A DNA stretch of 64,000 bases from CAYNZP01 sp964401835 (GTDB taxonomy: Bacteria > Planctomycetota > Phycisphaerae > SM23-33), in the NCBI GenBank assembly GCA_964401835.1, contig CAYNZP010000001.1, forward strand, positions 340,154-404,153. The letters are read 5' to 3'. Below are positions 16,688 through 24,533 of the stretch, one piece after another. Position 1 is the first letter of the stretch, and every line of letters begins with the position of its first letter. The notes beneath the pieces were generated by a model. The model searched no databases and had not been told where the DNA came from. It saw only the letters and a list, made by a program, of their open reading frames with translations. Both the position numbers and the translations under genes were made by a program.

Positions 16688-17557
16688 ATGAAGATAAATC
16701 TGATATCACTGACACTTGCGGCGTTGCTGACTCTCGGCTGTCAGAAAACGCCGAAACAAAAGGATGATCCGCATCCGCGAGTGGTGAGCTTTTCCCCAGC
16801 CATGACGGAAATGATCTTCGATATGGGCCTGGGCGATCATGTAGTTGGGGTTACATCATGGGCAAAACTTCCCGAAGGCGAAACTCGCAGAGTCGTGGGC
16901 AACCGGGCTGAGGTTAACGCCGAGGCAATCCTCGCAGTCCAGCCGGATCTGATTTTTATCCAGCAGAATCCAGGAGACTTCGACCCGGTCATACGGATAA
17001 ACCCGAAAATCCAGGTCGAACGTTTTGCAGACGATAGTATCGAAGATATCGCCGTAAACATTGAGCGAGTAGGGCGGCTGTTGGGTGCGAAGGAACTCGG
17101 AATCGAGAAAAGCCGGCAATTCCGCTCTCAGCTGGAATCCATCAGGAATAGCGTCGCCGGACTGGACCGGCCGAGAGTGTTTTATATAATGGGCTTTAAT
17201 CGCCCAATTACTGCTGGGAAGAGGAGTTACATCAACGACTTGATCAATTTCGCGGGCGGTATCAACGCTGCCAGCGACAAGGTCGGCTATCCCAGAATCG
17301 ACGCCGAGACTGTTCTCAAGGCCAACCCGGACGTTTTGATTTGCCAGGTATGGGATGGTGGCCTGGAAGAGGCATCAAAAGAGTATTGGACGGGAAAAGA
17401 TTTTGCCGATCTGCCGGCAAACAAGACAGGCCGCGTTTTCATCGTCACCGACAGCCATTGGAGCCTTCCGTCAACAAAGGTTGTAGATATCCTGAGAAAG
17501 ATGACGAAAATGATACACCCGCAATTAGCGGATGTTGAAAATATAGAAAGTAACTAG
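16688..17557 (+). CDS. btuF: Cobalamin-type ABC transporter substrate-binding lipoprotein
   Basis: 289-residue substrate-binding protein of the BtuF/FepB (helical backbone) family. The signal peptide ends in lipobox LTLGC with Cys at residue 18, so it is probably membrane anchored. RVVSFSPAMTEMIFDMGLGDHVVGVT and VQPDLIFIQ are typical of the N-terminal lobe, and INDLINFAGGINAA of the C-terminal lobe. The stop codon directly abuts the TTG start of the permease gene. Specificity for vitamin B12 is inferred from the three-gene set and the cobalamin riboswitch that follows it; an iron-siderophore or other corrinoid role is possible. Confidence 0.8.
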   Translation: MKINLISLTLAALLTLGCQKTPKQKDDPHPRVVSFSPAMTEMIFDMGLGDHVVGVTSWAKLPEGETRRVVGNRAEVNAEAILAVQPDLIFIQQNPGDFDPVIRINPKIQVERFADDSIEDIAVNIERVGRLLGAKELGIEKSRQFRSQLESIRNSVAGLDRPRVFYIMGFNRPITAGKRSYINDLINFAGGINAASDKVGYPRIDAETVLKANPDVLICQVWDGGLEEASKEYWTGKDFADLPANKTGRVFIVTDSHWSLPSTKVVDILRKMTKMIHPQLADVENIESN

Positions 17558-18571
17558 TTGAGAGACCCGAACCGAAAAACTCCTAAGGACGTCACGCTTA
17601 AAAAGCTCGGGCTGGCTTTGGCGGTCTTACTTGTCCTGTCCGTAGCTGTTGGGCTCGGGTGCAGCCTCTTTGGGCCTTTGGGTTTTGAGGATTTGACGAT
17701 TAATGTCTGGAAGATGAGACTGCTTCGCATCGCGGCCGCTGCTGCTGTTGGTGCGGCGTTGGCATCGGGCGGCGTCGCTTTGCAGGGCTTGCTTAGAAAC
17801 CCGCTGGCCGAGCCGTATATCCTGGGCATATCGAGCGGGGCGGGGGTCGGAGTTCTCTTGGGGCTGACTGCTGCCGCCAGCATTGGCCTGCCGCAATGGG
17901 CAACGACACCGACACTGGCATTTGTCGGGGCTATCGTTACATGCATGGTTGTTTACGGCATCGCCCAACGTAGCGGAAAACTCGACCCATACGTCCTTTT
18001 GCTCTCCGGCGTAATTATCAACTCCTTTAACGGAGCGATAATGCTGGCGATATTCCTGCTTACACCGCCGCGAGTGGTTATCGACTTTGTGCGTTGGGGC
18101 ATGGGCGAGTTGAGCTACTCTACACCGCCGGGGCTGCTTATGCTTTGCAGTGGCTGCGTGGTTTTGGGTTGGCTTTTATTGATGTCTCGAGCTGGGGCAT
18201 TTAATGCGCTTGGTTTGGGCGACGATGTAGCCAGTTCTTCCGGCGTTGCCGTGCAACGTCTTCGGATAGAGACGTTCGCCGCGGTCGGGTTAATGACAGC
18301 TGCCGCCGTCGCACTGGCCGGGCCTATCGGCTTTCTCGGCCTGATAGTGCCGCATATCTGCCGATTCATCGCCGGGCCAGACCATAGAAGGCTCGTTATC
18401 TTCAGCGCAGCCGTGGGCGCGATGTTTCTCATGCTGGCAGACACCCTCTGCCGCACGACTGGCAGCTATCTGGCCACGGGTAATATCCCGGTTGGCATTA
18501 TCACAGCTGTCTCCGGCGGGCCCTTCTTTATCTATCTGCTCCGCCGCCGTAGCAGGGGGGCCTCAGAGTGA
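17558..18571 (+). CDS. btuC: FecCD/BtuC-type ABC transporter permease
   Basis: 337-residue integral membrane permease of the FecCD family, about ten helices. Recognisable segments are GVALQGLLRNPLAEPYILGISSG (residues about 68-90), a family hallmark, and GPIGFLGLIVPHICRFIAGPDHR, the cytoplasmic coupling region, followed by DTLCRT and GNIPVGIITAVSGGPFFIYLL at the C-terminus. The TTG start lies immediately after the btuF stop, and the end overlaps the ATPase gene by four bases (GTGA), so the three genes are translationally coupled. Confidence 0.9.
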   Translation: MRDPNRKTPKDVTLKKLGLALAVLLVLSVAVGLGCSLFGPLGFEDLTINVWKMRLLRIAAAAAVGAALASGGVALQGLLRNPLAEPYILGISSGAGVGVLLGLTAAASIGLPQWATTPTLAFVGAIVTCMVVYGIAQRSGKLDPYVLLLSGVIINSFNGAIMLAIFLLTPPRVVIDFVRWGMGELSYSTPPGLLMLCSGCVVLGWLLLMSRAGAFNALGLGDDVASSSGVAVQRLRIETFAAVGLMTAAAVALAGPIGFLGLIVPHICRFIAGPDHRRLVIFSAAVGAMFLMLADTLCRTTGSYLATGNIPVGIITAVSGGPFFIYLLRRRSRGASE

Positions 18572-19356
18572 GCGATTCTGCACACGTCCTGCAAGCCAAG
18601 AAGCTTTGCTTCGAATATCGCCCGAACGAGCCGGTATTGAAACAGATTAGCTTCAATGCTCCTGCCGGTAAGTTCACATGCCTGCTCGGGCCTAACGGCT
18701 CGGGAAAGACAACACTTTTGAGGTGTCTGCTGGGCAGGCTCTTGCCGCAATCCGGAAGCATTCTTCTCGACGGCAAGGTTCTTGGCGGCTACTCACCGCG
18801 TTTGCTGGCCCAGACGCTGGCATACGTTCCGCAGCAGCCGAATTCTGCCTTTGCCTTCAACGTAAAGGAAATCATCTTGATGGGACGTTTCGCCCACACC
18901 GGCCTGCTCGGGCTGGCGGGGGAATCGGACCAGAGGGTCGCGAACCTGGCAATGGAGATGACCCAGACCCATGAGTTTTCCGAGCGAACTCTCGATGAAA
19001 TTTCTGGCGGCGAGGCCCAGCGTGTGATGATCGCCCGCGCACTGGCCCAACAGCCGGCCGTCATGCTGTTAGACGAGCCGACCAGCCACTTGGACATGAA
19101 ACATCAGCTTATCATCTACCGCATGATGCAACGGTTGGCGCACGACTGGAAGATGGCTGTCGTCTGCGTCAGCCACGATATTAATCTTGCAGCCAGGTTT
19201 GCAGATGAGCTTGTTTTCATTCACGATGGTGAATTAGTAGCCGCGGGCCAGCCGACAGAAGTAATCACAAGTGATATTCTCCAAAAGGTTTACGATATAG
19301 AGACAGATCTCATCCCCACCCCCAGCCAGGATGTTCCGATGGTGCGAGGCCGCTAG
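18568..19356 (+). CDS. btuD: BtuD/FecE-type ABC transporter ATPase
   Basis: 262-residue ATPase powering the preceding permease. Walker A GPNGSGKTTLLRCLLG (about residues 39-54), Q-loop YVPQQPNSAFAFNV, signature ISGGEAQRVMIARALAQQP, Walker B VMLLDEPTSHLD and H-loop VCVSHDINLAARFAD are all intact. It starts at a GTG overlapping the btuC stop. No terminator is visible before the riboswitch promoter 40 bases downstream. Confidence 0.92.
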   Translation: MSDSAHVLQAKKLCFEYRPNEPVLKQISFNAPAGKFTCLLGPNGSGKTTLLRCLLGRLLPQSGSILLDGKVLGGYSPRLLAQTLAYVPQQPNSAFAFNVKEIILMGRFAHTGLLGLAGESDQRVANLAMEMTQTHEFSERTLDEISGGEAQRVMIARALAQQPAVMLLDEPTSHLDMKHQLIIYRMMQRLAHDWKMAVVCVSHDINLAARFADELVFIHDGELVAAGQPTEVITSDILQKVYDIETDLIPTPSQDVPMVRGR

Positions 19357-19395
19357 GTGCAATTCATAATTAGTTAACTTTTTTATTTTCATTCC

Positions 19396-19423
19396 TTGAC
19401 TGATTTTAAATCTGTGGTAAATT
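19396..19423 (+). promoter_or_regulatory. Promoter of the cobalamin-riboswitch transcript
   Basis: TTGACT (19396-19401), 16-base spacer, TAAATT (19418-19423) preceded by TGG as a possible extended -10. Transcription would begin just before the riboswitch aptamer, giving the downstream genes their own B12-controlled transcript. Confidence 0.55.
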
Positions 19424-19430
19424 TTCATTT

Positions 19431-19613
19431 GTTACAGGTGTCCCGAACTGATTCGGGGCAAAAAGGGAAGGCCGTGAAACTCGGCCGCGGACGCGCCGCT
19501 GTAACCGGTGACGACCGCTGCAAAGGCCACTGACTCGATGCGTAATCGGGTTGGGAAGGCGCAGCGAAAGGATGAACCGGAAGCCAGAAGACCTGCCTGT
19601 AGCCAACCTGGTT
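19431..19613 (+). ncRNA. Cobalamin (adenosylcobalamin/B12) riboswitch aptamer
   Basis: Conserved blocks appear in order: GGTGTCCCGAA, GGGAAGGCCGTGAAAC, the four-way-junction core GCGGACGCGCCGCTGTAACC, GGTGACGACC, GCCACTG, GGGAAGGCGCAGCGAAAGGA, and the B12-box end AAGCCAGAAGACCTGCCTGTA. These match the class-I cobalamin aptamer. It is followed by an intrinsic terminator (19664-19706), so control is probably by transcription termination when B12 is abundant. It regulates the downstream PEP-CTERM/pilin/lipoprotein genes, not the upstream btuFCD. Confidence 0.95.
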
Positions 19614-19663
19614 GATCTTCGCGAGTCAATCGGCTAACCGGGACCGATATGAAGTTGCTGATG

Positions 19664-19706
19664 CCCCGGCGCCTCGATTTGCGAGATTCCGGGGTTTTTT
19701 GTTTTT
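19664..19706 (+). terminator. Riboswitch expression-platform terminator
   Basis: CCCCGG (19664-19669) pairs with CCGGGG (19689-19694), with an inner CTCG/CGAG stem, followed by the T-rich run 19695-19706. It sits 50 bases after the aptamer end, where a B12-responsive terminator would be expected. Confidence 0.85.
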
Positions 19707-19986
19707 GCAAGGCTTTTTGGGCCTTTGCAAAAAAGCTCGAGCCGTCGCGTGAAACGGTGTTTTGTTTTGCTCAGTTGTACTGCGATATGCTCAAAGCTCG
19801 CCCTTTCCAGGTTGCGACTGCAATCGCCTTGCGCCCGGGTTATGCGGTCAGTCTCAACGGGCAAGACAAAAAGACAGGAGGTAAAACCCGGCTTAAGAGA
19901 AAAGTATCGCTCAGGAAGTAATTGGTTTTGTGTTTTATTTTGTTTTTTGTTTAGGGCTAAAAATAAAAGCCCGGAGGAAATTTAAG
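19707..19986. other. Long leader between terminator and first B12-controlled gene
   Basis: 280 bases with no convincing gene. A 90-codon open frame starts inside the riboswitch expression platform (19649) and has no recognisable product. A Shine-Dalgarno GGAGG at the 3' end (19973-19977) belongs to the PEP-CTERM gene. The stretch may hold additional leader structure. Confidence 0.4.
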
Positions 19987-20559
19987 ATGAAAAAGCTCTT
20001 ATTGGTAGTGTTCGTTTTAGTAACATCGGCCTCAATCGGCTTTGGTTACACTTTCGACCAAGTAGACATTGAGTATTGGGCAGGTAGCGGGACAAACGAA
20101 GCCCTTTGTGTTGTGGATTTTGGAAGCGGAAACAATTATGCCTACGGTTTCCGTTGGGAGACAACAGGCGCCGATGTTACAGCAGAAAATATGCTTTTAG
20201 CTCTCGATGGCGATGGAGCAAGTGGCACGCTTGATGTTCAATATCACTATGACCCAACATGGGGTTTCGGAGTGGATGGTTTCAGCTATGATGGAAATTC
20301 CATGGCTTCAGATGGGTGGATAACAACTTATCTAGGTTATTGGAGCAGTTCCGATGGCGAAACATGGGAGCCTAGTAACTACGGAGCTGGCGGCCGTGTT
20401 CTCGCCAATGGTGATTGGGATGGTTGGAGTTACGAATTTACAGCTAATGGCTTTAATCCAATTTATACACCATCTACCCCGGTTCCCGAGCCTGCAACAC
20501 TTGGTCTGATGACAATTGCCGGCGGAATGGGGTTGCTTAAACGACGCAAAAAAGCCTAA
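19987..20559 (+). CDS. PEP-CTERM surface protein, candidate B12-binding
   Basis: 190-residue secreted protein. The signal peptide ends about GFGYT (residue 19-20). The body begins WAGSGTNEALCVVDFGSGNNYAYGFRW, a domain type I recall from surface proteins near B12 uptake genes in other phyla (memory, not checked). It ends with the PEP-CTERM sorting signal VPEPATLGLMTIAGGMGLL followed by KRRKK, which exosortase cleaves for outer-surface attachment. The Shine-Dalgarno GGAGG precedes the ATG at 19987; the longer frame from 19930 is therefore rejected. It is the first gene behind the cobalamin riboswitch, which suggests capture of corrinoids at the cell surface. No exosortase gene lies in the window. 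Confidence 0.8.
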   Translation: MKKLLLVVFVLVTSASIGFGYTFDQVDIEYWAGSGTNEALCVVDFGSGNNYAYGFRWETTGADVTAENMLLALDGDGASGTLDVQYHYDPTWGFGVDGFSYDGNSMASDGWITTYLGYWSSSDGETWEPSNYGAGGRVLANGDWDGWSYEFTANGFNPIYTPSTPVPEPATLGLMTIAGGMGLLKRRKKA

Positions 20560-20633
20560 CTGCAAAACAAATGGTTGCGTGGTGGAGAACCCATGCCTCT
20601 TCGCCACGCAGCCGTTAGTTTTTAAAGCGACTG

Positions 20634-21407
20634 ATGAATAAAAAGGCATTTACATTAATCGAACTTCTTGTGGTTATTGCGATAATCTCTCTGCTAACCA
20701 CAATACTGATGCCTTCTCTAAATTCGGCCAAAGAGCTAGGTCGTCAGGCTAAGTGCCTTTCTACACTTCACAATAACGGCATCGCGATGACAATGTACCA
20801 TAGCGACAACGATGGGGAATTCTGGCCTATCAGATGGCTGGATACTTCGTTAGGTGCTTGGTGTTACTTTTGGGGCATCCCAACCAACCCCGTTGATCCA
20901 AAAGTTAGCCCTTTTATGCTCTATTGCGATTACAACCCGGAACAATTGCAATGCCCCTCTTTAAAATGGGGAAGTTATATTCCACAGGCTGGCGTGGACG
21001 AGCCAACCACAACCTTTGGCTACAACGGTTGGTGCCTTGACCCTCCGGGGTGGTTTAGAACAGACAGCGACGGCAACGCAATGCCAAGAAAAAGAGCCTC
21101 AGATTTACTTAATCCTAAAGACTTATTCGTTTTTTGTGATTCCGCAATGTATTGGAGCGCTGGTGGTGGAGTGCTTATATTGCAAAATAGTACAGATATA
21201 GAACCGGTTACTGGCACCACGGTGCAAACCCCAACAACTCATTTTCGCCATTTAGGGAAAACTGAAGCACTCTGTGCGGACGGTCATGCTGAAAGCTTCG
21301 ACACAGAAGGTTATGTACCACAAACCACAACCACGAAAGATGCTTTTGAAATACAACAATTAGGTTTTGTGGGAACAGAGAATTATCCTCATTATGATCA
21401 GGACTAA
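20634..21407 (+). CDS. Prepilin-type protein in the B12-controlled operon
   Basis: 257-residue pseudopilin-like protein with leader MNKKAFTLIELLVVIAIISL, followed by LLTTILMPSLNSAKELGRQAKCLSTL and the typical MYHSDNDGEF. The C-terminal motif HFRHLGKTEALCADGHAES is the planctomycete H...ADGH signature. It lies 74 bases after the PEP-CTERM gene in the same direction and overlaps the next lipoprotein gene by 14 bases, so it probably belongs to the riboswitch transcript. A scaffold or secretion partner for the PEP-CTERM protein is conceivable but unproven. Confidence 0.85.
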   Translation: MNKKAFTLIELLVVIAIISLLTTILMPSLNSAKELGRQAKCLSTLHNNGIAMTMYHSDNDGEFWPIRWLDTSLGAWCYFWGIPTNPVDPKVSPFMLYCDYNPEQLQCPSLKWGSYIPQAGVDEPTTTFGYNGWCLDPPGWFRTDSDGNAMPRKRASDLLNPKDLFVFCDSAMYWSAGGGVLILQNSTDIEPVTGTTVQTPTTHFRHLGKTEALCADGHAESFDTEGYVPQTTTTKDAFEIQQLGFVGTENYPHYDQD

Positions 21408-21780
21408 GGTATTCATCTTGTTGCTTTTGACGGCATTGGCTGGTTGCTCCAGTGAGTACAAACACAAGGAGTTGGGCAAGGACTGCCCCAAAGCTGATGA
21501 AATCCGCTCTATGATTAAAAAATTAAGAGCGGACAAAAGCGGGACGGTAATTGAAGGGATATGTCAGGACGCAGGCCTGGCCCAGCAAAGACTGGCTGCG
21601 TTGAGATTCATGCTCACGCAAATTAAACAGGCCCAAAGCATTGAACTGACCGACCTGGACAGCTTTGGCGGAAATATATACCGCGCTTCCATTACTCTTG
21701 AATTGAACGGCCGACCAAGACATATTTTCGCATTGCTTGTAGAAGCCGACAATAAGCTTCGTTGGGCTGGGCCAAATTAG
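21394..21780 (+). CDS. Small lipoprotein, third gene of the B12-controlled operon
   Basis: 128-residue protein with a lipoprotein signal peptide (MIRTKVFILLLLTALAGC; lipobox LAGC, Cys at residue 18). I recognise no family. The mature part has a helix of charged residues and a final strand pair (ASITLELNGRPRHIFALLVE), rather like a small NTF2-like fold, which is speculation. The ATG at 21394 lies inside the end of the pilin-like gene (14-base overlap). The longer frame from 21367 lacks a signal peptide at its start and is less likely. Confidence 0.65.
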   Translation: MIRTKVFILLLLTALAGCSSEYKHKELGKDCPKADEIRSMIKKLRADKSGTVIEGICQDAGLAQQRLAALRFMLTQIKQAQSIELTDLDSFGGNIYRASITLELNGRPRHIFALLVEADNKLRWAGPN

Positions 21781-21876
21781 CAAACGCCGTTTGGTCTGGC
21801 TTTTCGCATTCCCGTCAAAATTTTCAGCTTAAATTTGATATCCTGGATAAACCGACATAAGATTCAGGAAAATAAC

Positions 21877-21900
21877 ACGTCTGCTTCGGGGGCAAGACGT
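21877..21900 (+). other. Hairpin in a possible structured leader
   Basis: ACGTCT (21877-21882) pairs with AGACGT (21895-21900) around a TTCGGG-containing loop, with an inner GC pair across a bulged A. It lies in the 222-base gap before the small Cys-rich protein. There is no T-run, so it is not a normal terminator. No riboswitch class could be assigned. Confidence 0.35.
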
Positions 21901-22002
21901 AACCAGATGGCTCAGAACCAGTAATAGGGGTTTAAGGCGGTGAATTTCCTAATAAGTTCAAAGACCAACCAGAATATGTCTATAGCTTTTTCGGGGTGGA
22001 AA

Positions 22003-22224
22003 ATGCAAAAGTGTGTCTTTTACGATAGTTGTGAACTACGAAAAAATATCAAAAAGACCTCAAGGAAGATTTATCGGTCTCTGGAACGGAATTTCTGCAA
22101 ATCATCTTACAGTGAATGTTCGAGATACATGGTTTCCAAGGCAAAGGGGCAGGCAAAGGTGCCCAGAAGTCTCCTGCCTCACGATAGAAACAGCGCCCAT
22201 AAACTAATCGACAAAAATCACTAA
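22003..22224 (+). CDS. Small cysteine-rich protein of a conserved uncharacterised family
   Basis: 73-residue protein. The pattern MQKCVFYDSCELRKN...NFCKSSYSECSRYMVSKAKGQAKVPRSLLPHDRNSA resembles a small bacterial family I recall with the layout C-x5-C...YC-x5-C-x-RYMV-x-KA-x-G-x-x-KVP. The four Cys suggest a metal or Fe-S site; this is inference. GGGGTGG lies just before the ATG at 22003. The frame remains open upstream to a GTG at 21940, which is less likely because the family starts close to the first Cys. The overlapping frame beginning at 22013 is a shadow. Confidence 0.6.
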   Translation: MQKCVFYDSCELRKNIKKTSRKIYRSLERNFCKSSYSECSRYMVSKAKGQAKVPRSLLPHDRNSAHKLIDKNH

Positions 22225-22263
22225 GCCAAAAGCTTATTATATCCAGCTAAGAGATGCTTGGGT

Positions 22264-22692
22264 TTAGATTTGCTCTGGCAAGGCCGCTACGAAGTATTTT
22301 ATCTCATCCCGCACCCGGCGATAGTGAACGAGGGCTTCTTCTTCGTTCTTTGCATCCTTTGCGAGCTTGGGCGGATCGTCAAATCCCTGGTGAATTACTT
22401 TTGTCTTGCCCGGAAACACGGGACACGTCTCGTTGGCATGTCCGCAGACGGTTATGACGCAGTCAAGCTCGACATCCCTGAATTCGTCCAGGGTCTTGCT
22501 GCGGTGATTGGAGATATCCACTCCAGCTTCTGCCATCACTTTTACTGCAAAGGGGTTCAGGCCATGGGTTTCGATACCTGCCGAGTATGCCTCGATGGTA
22601 TCGCCGCAGAGATGCCTGGCCCAGCCTTCAGCCATCTGGCTTCGGCAGGAGTTACCTGTGCATAGAAAAAGAATTTTAAGCTTCCGGCTCAA
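22264..22692 (-). CDS. arsC: Thioredoxin-coupled arsenate reductase
   Basis: 142-residue ArsC of the low-molecular-weight phosphotyrosine phosphatase fold, reducing arsenate to arsenite. The P-loop FLCTGNSCRSQMAEGWA has the nucleophile Cys11 and Arg17. The two redox cysteines Cys83 and Cys90 (TVCGHANETCPVFPG) have the seven-residue spacing of the thioredoxin-dependent enzymes, which distinguishes it from plain phosphatases. No arsR, arsB or acr3 gene lies next to it, so resistance would depend on an exporter elsewhere. Confidence 0.93.
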   Translation of the reverse strand: MSRKLKILFLCTGNSCRSQMAEGWARHLCGDTIEAYSAGIETHGLNPFAVKVMAEAGVDISNHRSKTLDEFRDVELDCVITVCGHANETCPVFPGKTKVIHQGFDDPPKLAKDAKNEEEALVHYRRVRDEIKYFVAALPEQI

Positions 22693-22793
22693 TTTTCCGA
22701 TTCCTTCCTACTCCCTACAATACAACATTTTTTATGTGGTTAAAAAGCGAATTGCAGTCGTATCATAAAATACCTGCATCGGCGGTGCCTACT

Positions 22794-22866
22794 GAAAATC
22801 CCGTCGGTCTTTATTTATAAGGAATTATGAATATTGAGCGAGCGGGCATTTTGGCCTATGATTTGC
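22794..22866 (+). promoter_or_regulatory. Shared promoter/operator block, lsrF copy
   Basis: Aligns without gaps to 46756-46828 over 73 bases, about 56 identical. It contains -35 TTGAGC (22834-22839), a 17-base spacer and -10 TATGAT (22857-22862). The last part, TTTGGCCTATGATTTGC, is identical in both copies. About 40 bases upstream of -35, including GTCGGTCTT, are also conserved, as expected for an activator or repressor site. lsrF starts 72 bases downstream. Confidence 0.7.
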
Positions 22867-22938
22867 GTCAAACGATTAAACGATTATCCCGTACTTGTCA
22901 CGAAAAAGGTTAAACCAAAATGACGAAAGGACATGGTC

Positions 22939-23823
22939 ATGCCGGAAGTCGATATTAGCAAAAAAGAAAAGAACTATTACACGGATATACCTCAACAGAC
23001 ACCTGGTTTCTTCCTCAAGGGTGCGGGCAGCCTTGACTGGGGAATGAAACATCGCCTTGCACAGGTATTTAGCCCTGTATCAGGACGTACAGTTATGCTG
23101 GCGGTCGATCACGGATATTTTCAGGGGCCGACAACGGGATTGGAGAGAATTGATCAGACTATCGTGCCGTTGATTCCAAATTGTGATGCGCTTTTCTGTA
23201 CAAGAGGAATTCTCCGGTCGGTTATTCCCGCTGATATTACAAAGCCGGTCTTTCTTAGGGCAAGCGGGGGGCCTAGTATTCTAAAAGAACTTTCCAACGA
23301 GCAAATCGCTATGGACATTGAAGATGCTATCAGGCTAAACGCAGCTGGCATCGGCATTCAGGTTTTCATAGGCGGCGAGTATGAGACACGATCAGTACAC
23401 AACATGACCAAACTGGTAGATATGGGCTTGCGATACGGAATACCCACGATGGCGGTGACGGCTGTCGGCAAGGAGATGGTCCGTGACGCCAGGTACTTCC
23501 GCCTGGCGTGCAGAATGTGTGCTGAACTTGGTGCTAATATTGTTAAGACATACTTTGTGCCGGAAGATTTTGAAACAGTTACCTCATCTTGTCCAGTGCC
23601 GATTGTAATGGCTGGCGGCAAGAAACTTCCTGAGCTTGATGCTTTAACCATGGCATATAACGCTGTTCAGCAGGGAGCTTCTGGTGTAGATATGGGCAGA
23701 AACATCTTCCAGTCAGATGCGCCTGTGGCGATGATGGAAGCAGTAAACAAGGTTATCCATGAGAATATGAAACCACAGGATGCCCTTGACTTATTTGAAA
23801 CTCTCAAAAACGAGAAAAAATAA
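22939..23823 (+). CDS. lsrF: LsrF-like 3-hydroxy-5-phosphonooxypentane-2,4-dione thiolase
   Basis: Class I aldolase-fold thiolase. In enterobacteria LsrF transfers an acetyl group from phosphorylated AI-2 breakdown product to CoA, giving dihydroxyacetone phosphate and acetyl-CoA. Strong family segments are PGFFLKGAGSLDWGMKHRL, VMLAVDHGYFQGPTTGLERI, RASGGPSILKELSNEQ, the Schiff-base Lys in NIVKTYFVPE, and GASGVDMGRNIFQS. About 294 residues, normal length. An ATG lies at 22933 as well, but GAAAGG (22925-22930) is correctly spaced only for 22939. The gene overlaps the following epimerase gene by one base (TAATG). No lsrABCD, lsrK, lsrR or lsrG is present, so the true substrate may be a different phosphorylated dicarbonyl. 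Confidence 0.88.
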   Translation: MPEVDISKKEKNYYTDIPQQTPGFFLKGAGSLDWGMKHRLAQVFSPVSGRTVMLAVDHGYFQGPTTGLERIDQTIVPLIPNCDALFCTRGILRSVIPADITKPVFLRASGGPSILKELSNEQIAMDIEDAIRLNAAGIGIQVFIGGEYETRSVHNMTKLVDMGLRYGIPTMAVTAVGKEMVRDARYFRLACRMCAELGANIVKTYFVPEDFETVTSSCPVPIVMAGGKKLPELDALTMAYNAVQQGASGVDMGRNIFQSDAPVAMMEAVNKVIHENMKPQDALDLFETLKNEKK

Positions 23824-24533
23824 TGCCGGCTAATAGTGTTTTCGATCAACTCAAAGAAGCATCCCCGCTTATTACCGCGGGGGTGCTCACTGCTGACATG
23901 ATGAACCTTGGTAGCGAAATCGAGATTTTAGAAAGCGTCGGCGTGAAGTTGTTGCATTTCGACGTAATGGACGGTCAGTTTTGCCCACCGCTTACGTTCG
24001 GCCCGGCGTTTGTTAAAGGGGTAAAGACACGTCTTCTCAAAGATGTTCACCTGATGATAGACGAACCCTTGGATAAGCTTGAAAGTTTTATCGCAGCCGG
24101 TGCTGATATTGTAACTATTAATATTGAATCGACCCGGCATATTCATAGAGCTTTGCAGATGTTGGGGCAGATGAAAAACGCAAATGACCCGGCTAGAGGT
24201 ATATTGCGCGGCGTTGTTTTAAATCCAGGCACGCCGGTTGATGCTCTCCGACCATTGCTGGGGGATCTGGAAATGGTTTTCCTTCTTGCGGTCAATCCCG
24301 GCTGGGGTGGGCAGAGTTTTATCCAGGAAACTAAGCAAAAACTCACTCGCCTCAAGCAAATAGTTACCGAGACGGAAAAAGATATTCTCATCGGTATCGA
24401 TGGCGGCATTAAGAAAGACAACGTTGCTGAAATAGCTGCGTTGGGCGTGGATATTATCGTTGCCGGTAGTTCCATTTTTGACGGTAAAGATCCCAAGGTT
24501 AATGCGGAATTCATGATTAAGGCTCTGAAATAA
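23823..24533 (+). CDS. Ribulose-phosphate 3-epimerase family (LsrE/RPE-like)
   Basis: 236-residue TIM-barrel epimerase. The metal-binding segments are present: LLHFDVMDGQF (His, Asp), VHLMID, and the phosphate-binding loop GIDGGIKKDNV...VAGSSIFDG. The AVNPGWGGQSFI segment corresponds to the family's PGFGGQ. It differs from housekeeping Rpe at the start (ITAGVLTADMMNLG in place of the usual PSILSADF) and in an insertion around residue 115, which resembles the specialised LsrE found beside LsrF in Salmonella. One-base overlaps with both neighbours indicate strict co-translation with lsrF and the SDR gene. The substrate is probably a ketose phosphate but is not determined. Confidence 0.82.
   Translation: MPANSVFDQLKEASPLITAGVLTADMMNLGSEIEILESVGVKLLHFDVMDGQFCPPLTFGPAFVKGVKTRLLKDVHLMIDEPLDKLESFIAAGADIVTINIESTRHIHRALQMLGQMKNANDPARGILRGVVLNPGTPVDALRPLLGDLEMVFLLAVNPGWGGQSFIQETKQKLTRLKQIVTETEKDILIGIDGGIKKDNVAEIAALGVDIIVAGSSIFDGKDPKVNAEFMIKALK

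Noticed and set aside
19649..19921. 90-codon open frame after the cobalamin aptamer
   Set aside because: Begins inside the riboswitch expression platform and runs through the terminator; composition is not protein-like.
21850..21935. Possible c-di-GMP riboswitch before the Cys-rich protein
   Set aside because: A hairpin and purine-rich segments are present, but the conserved GEMM core is not found; kept only as a low-confidence hairpin.
22013..22207. 64-codon frame overlapping the Cys-rich protein
   Set aside because: Out of frame with the Cys-pattern protein, which has the better family resemblance.
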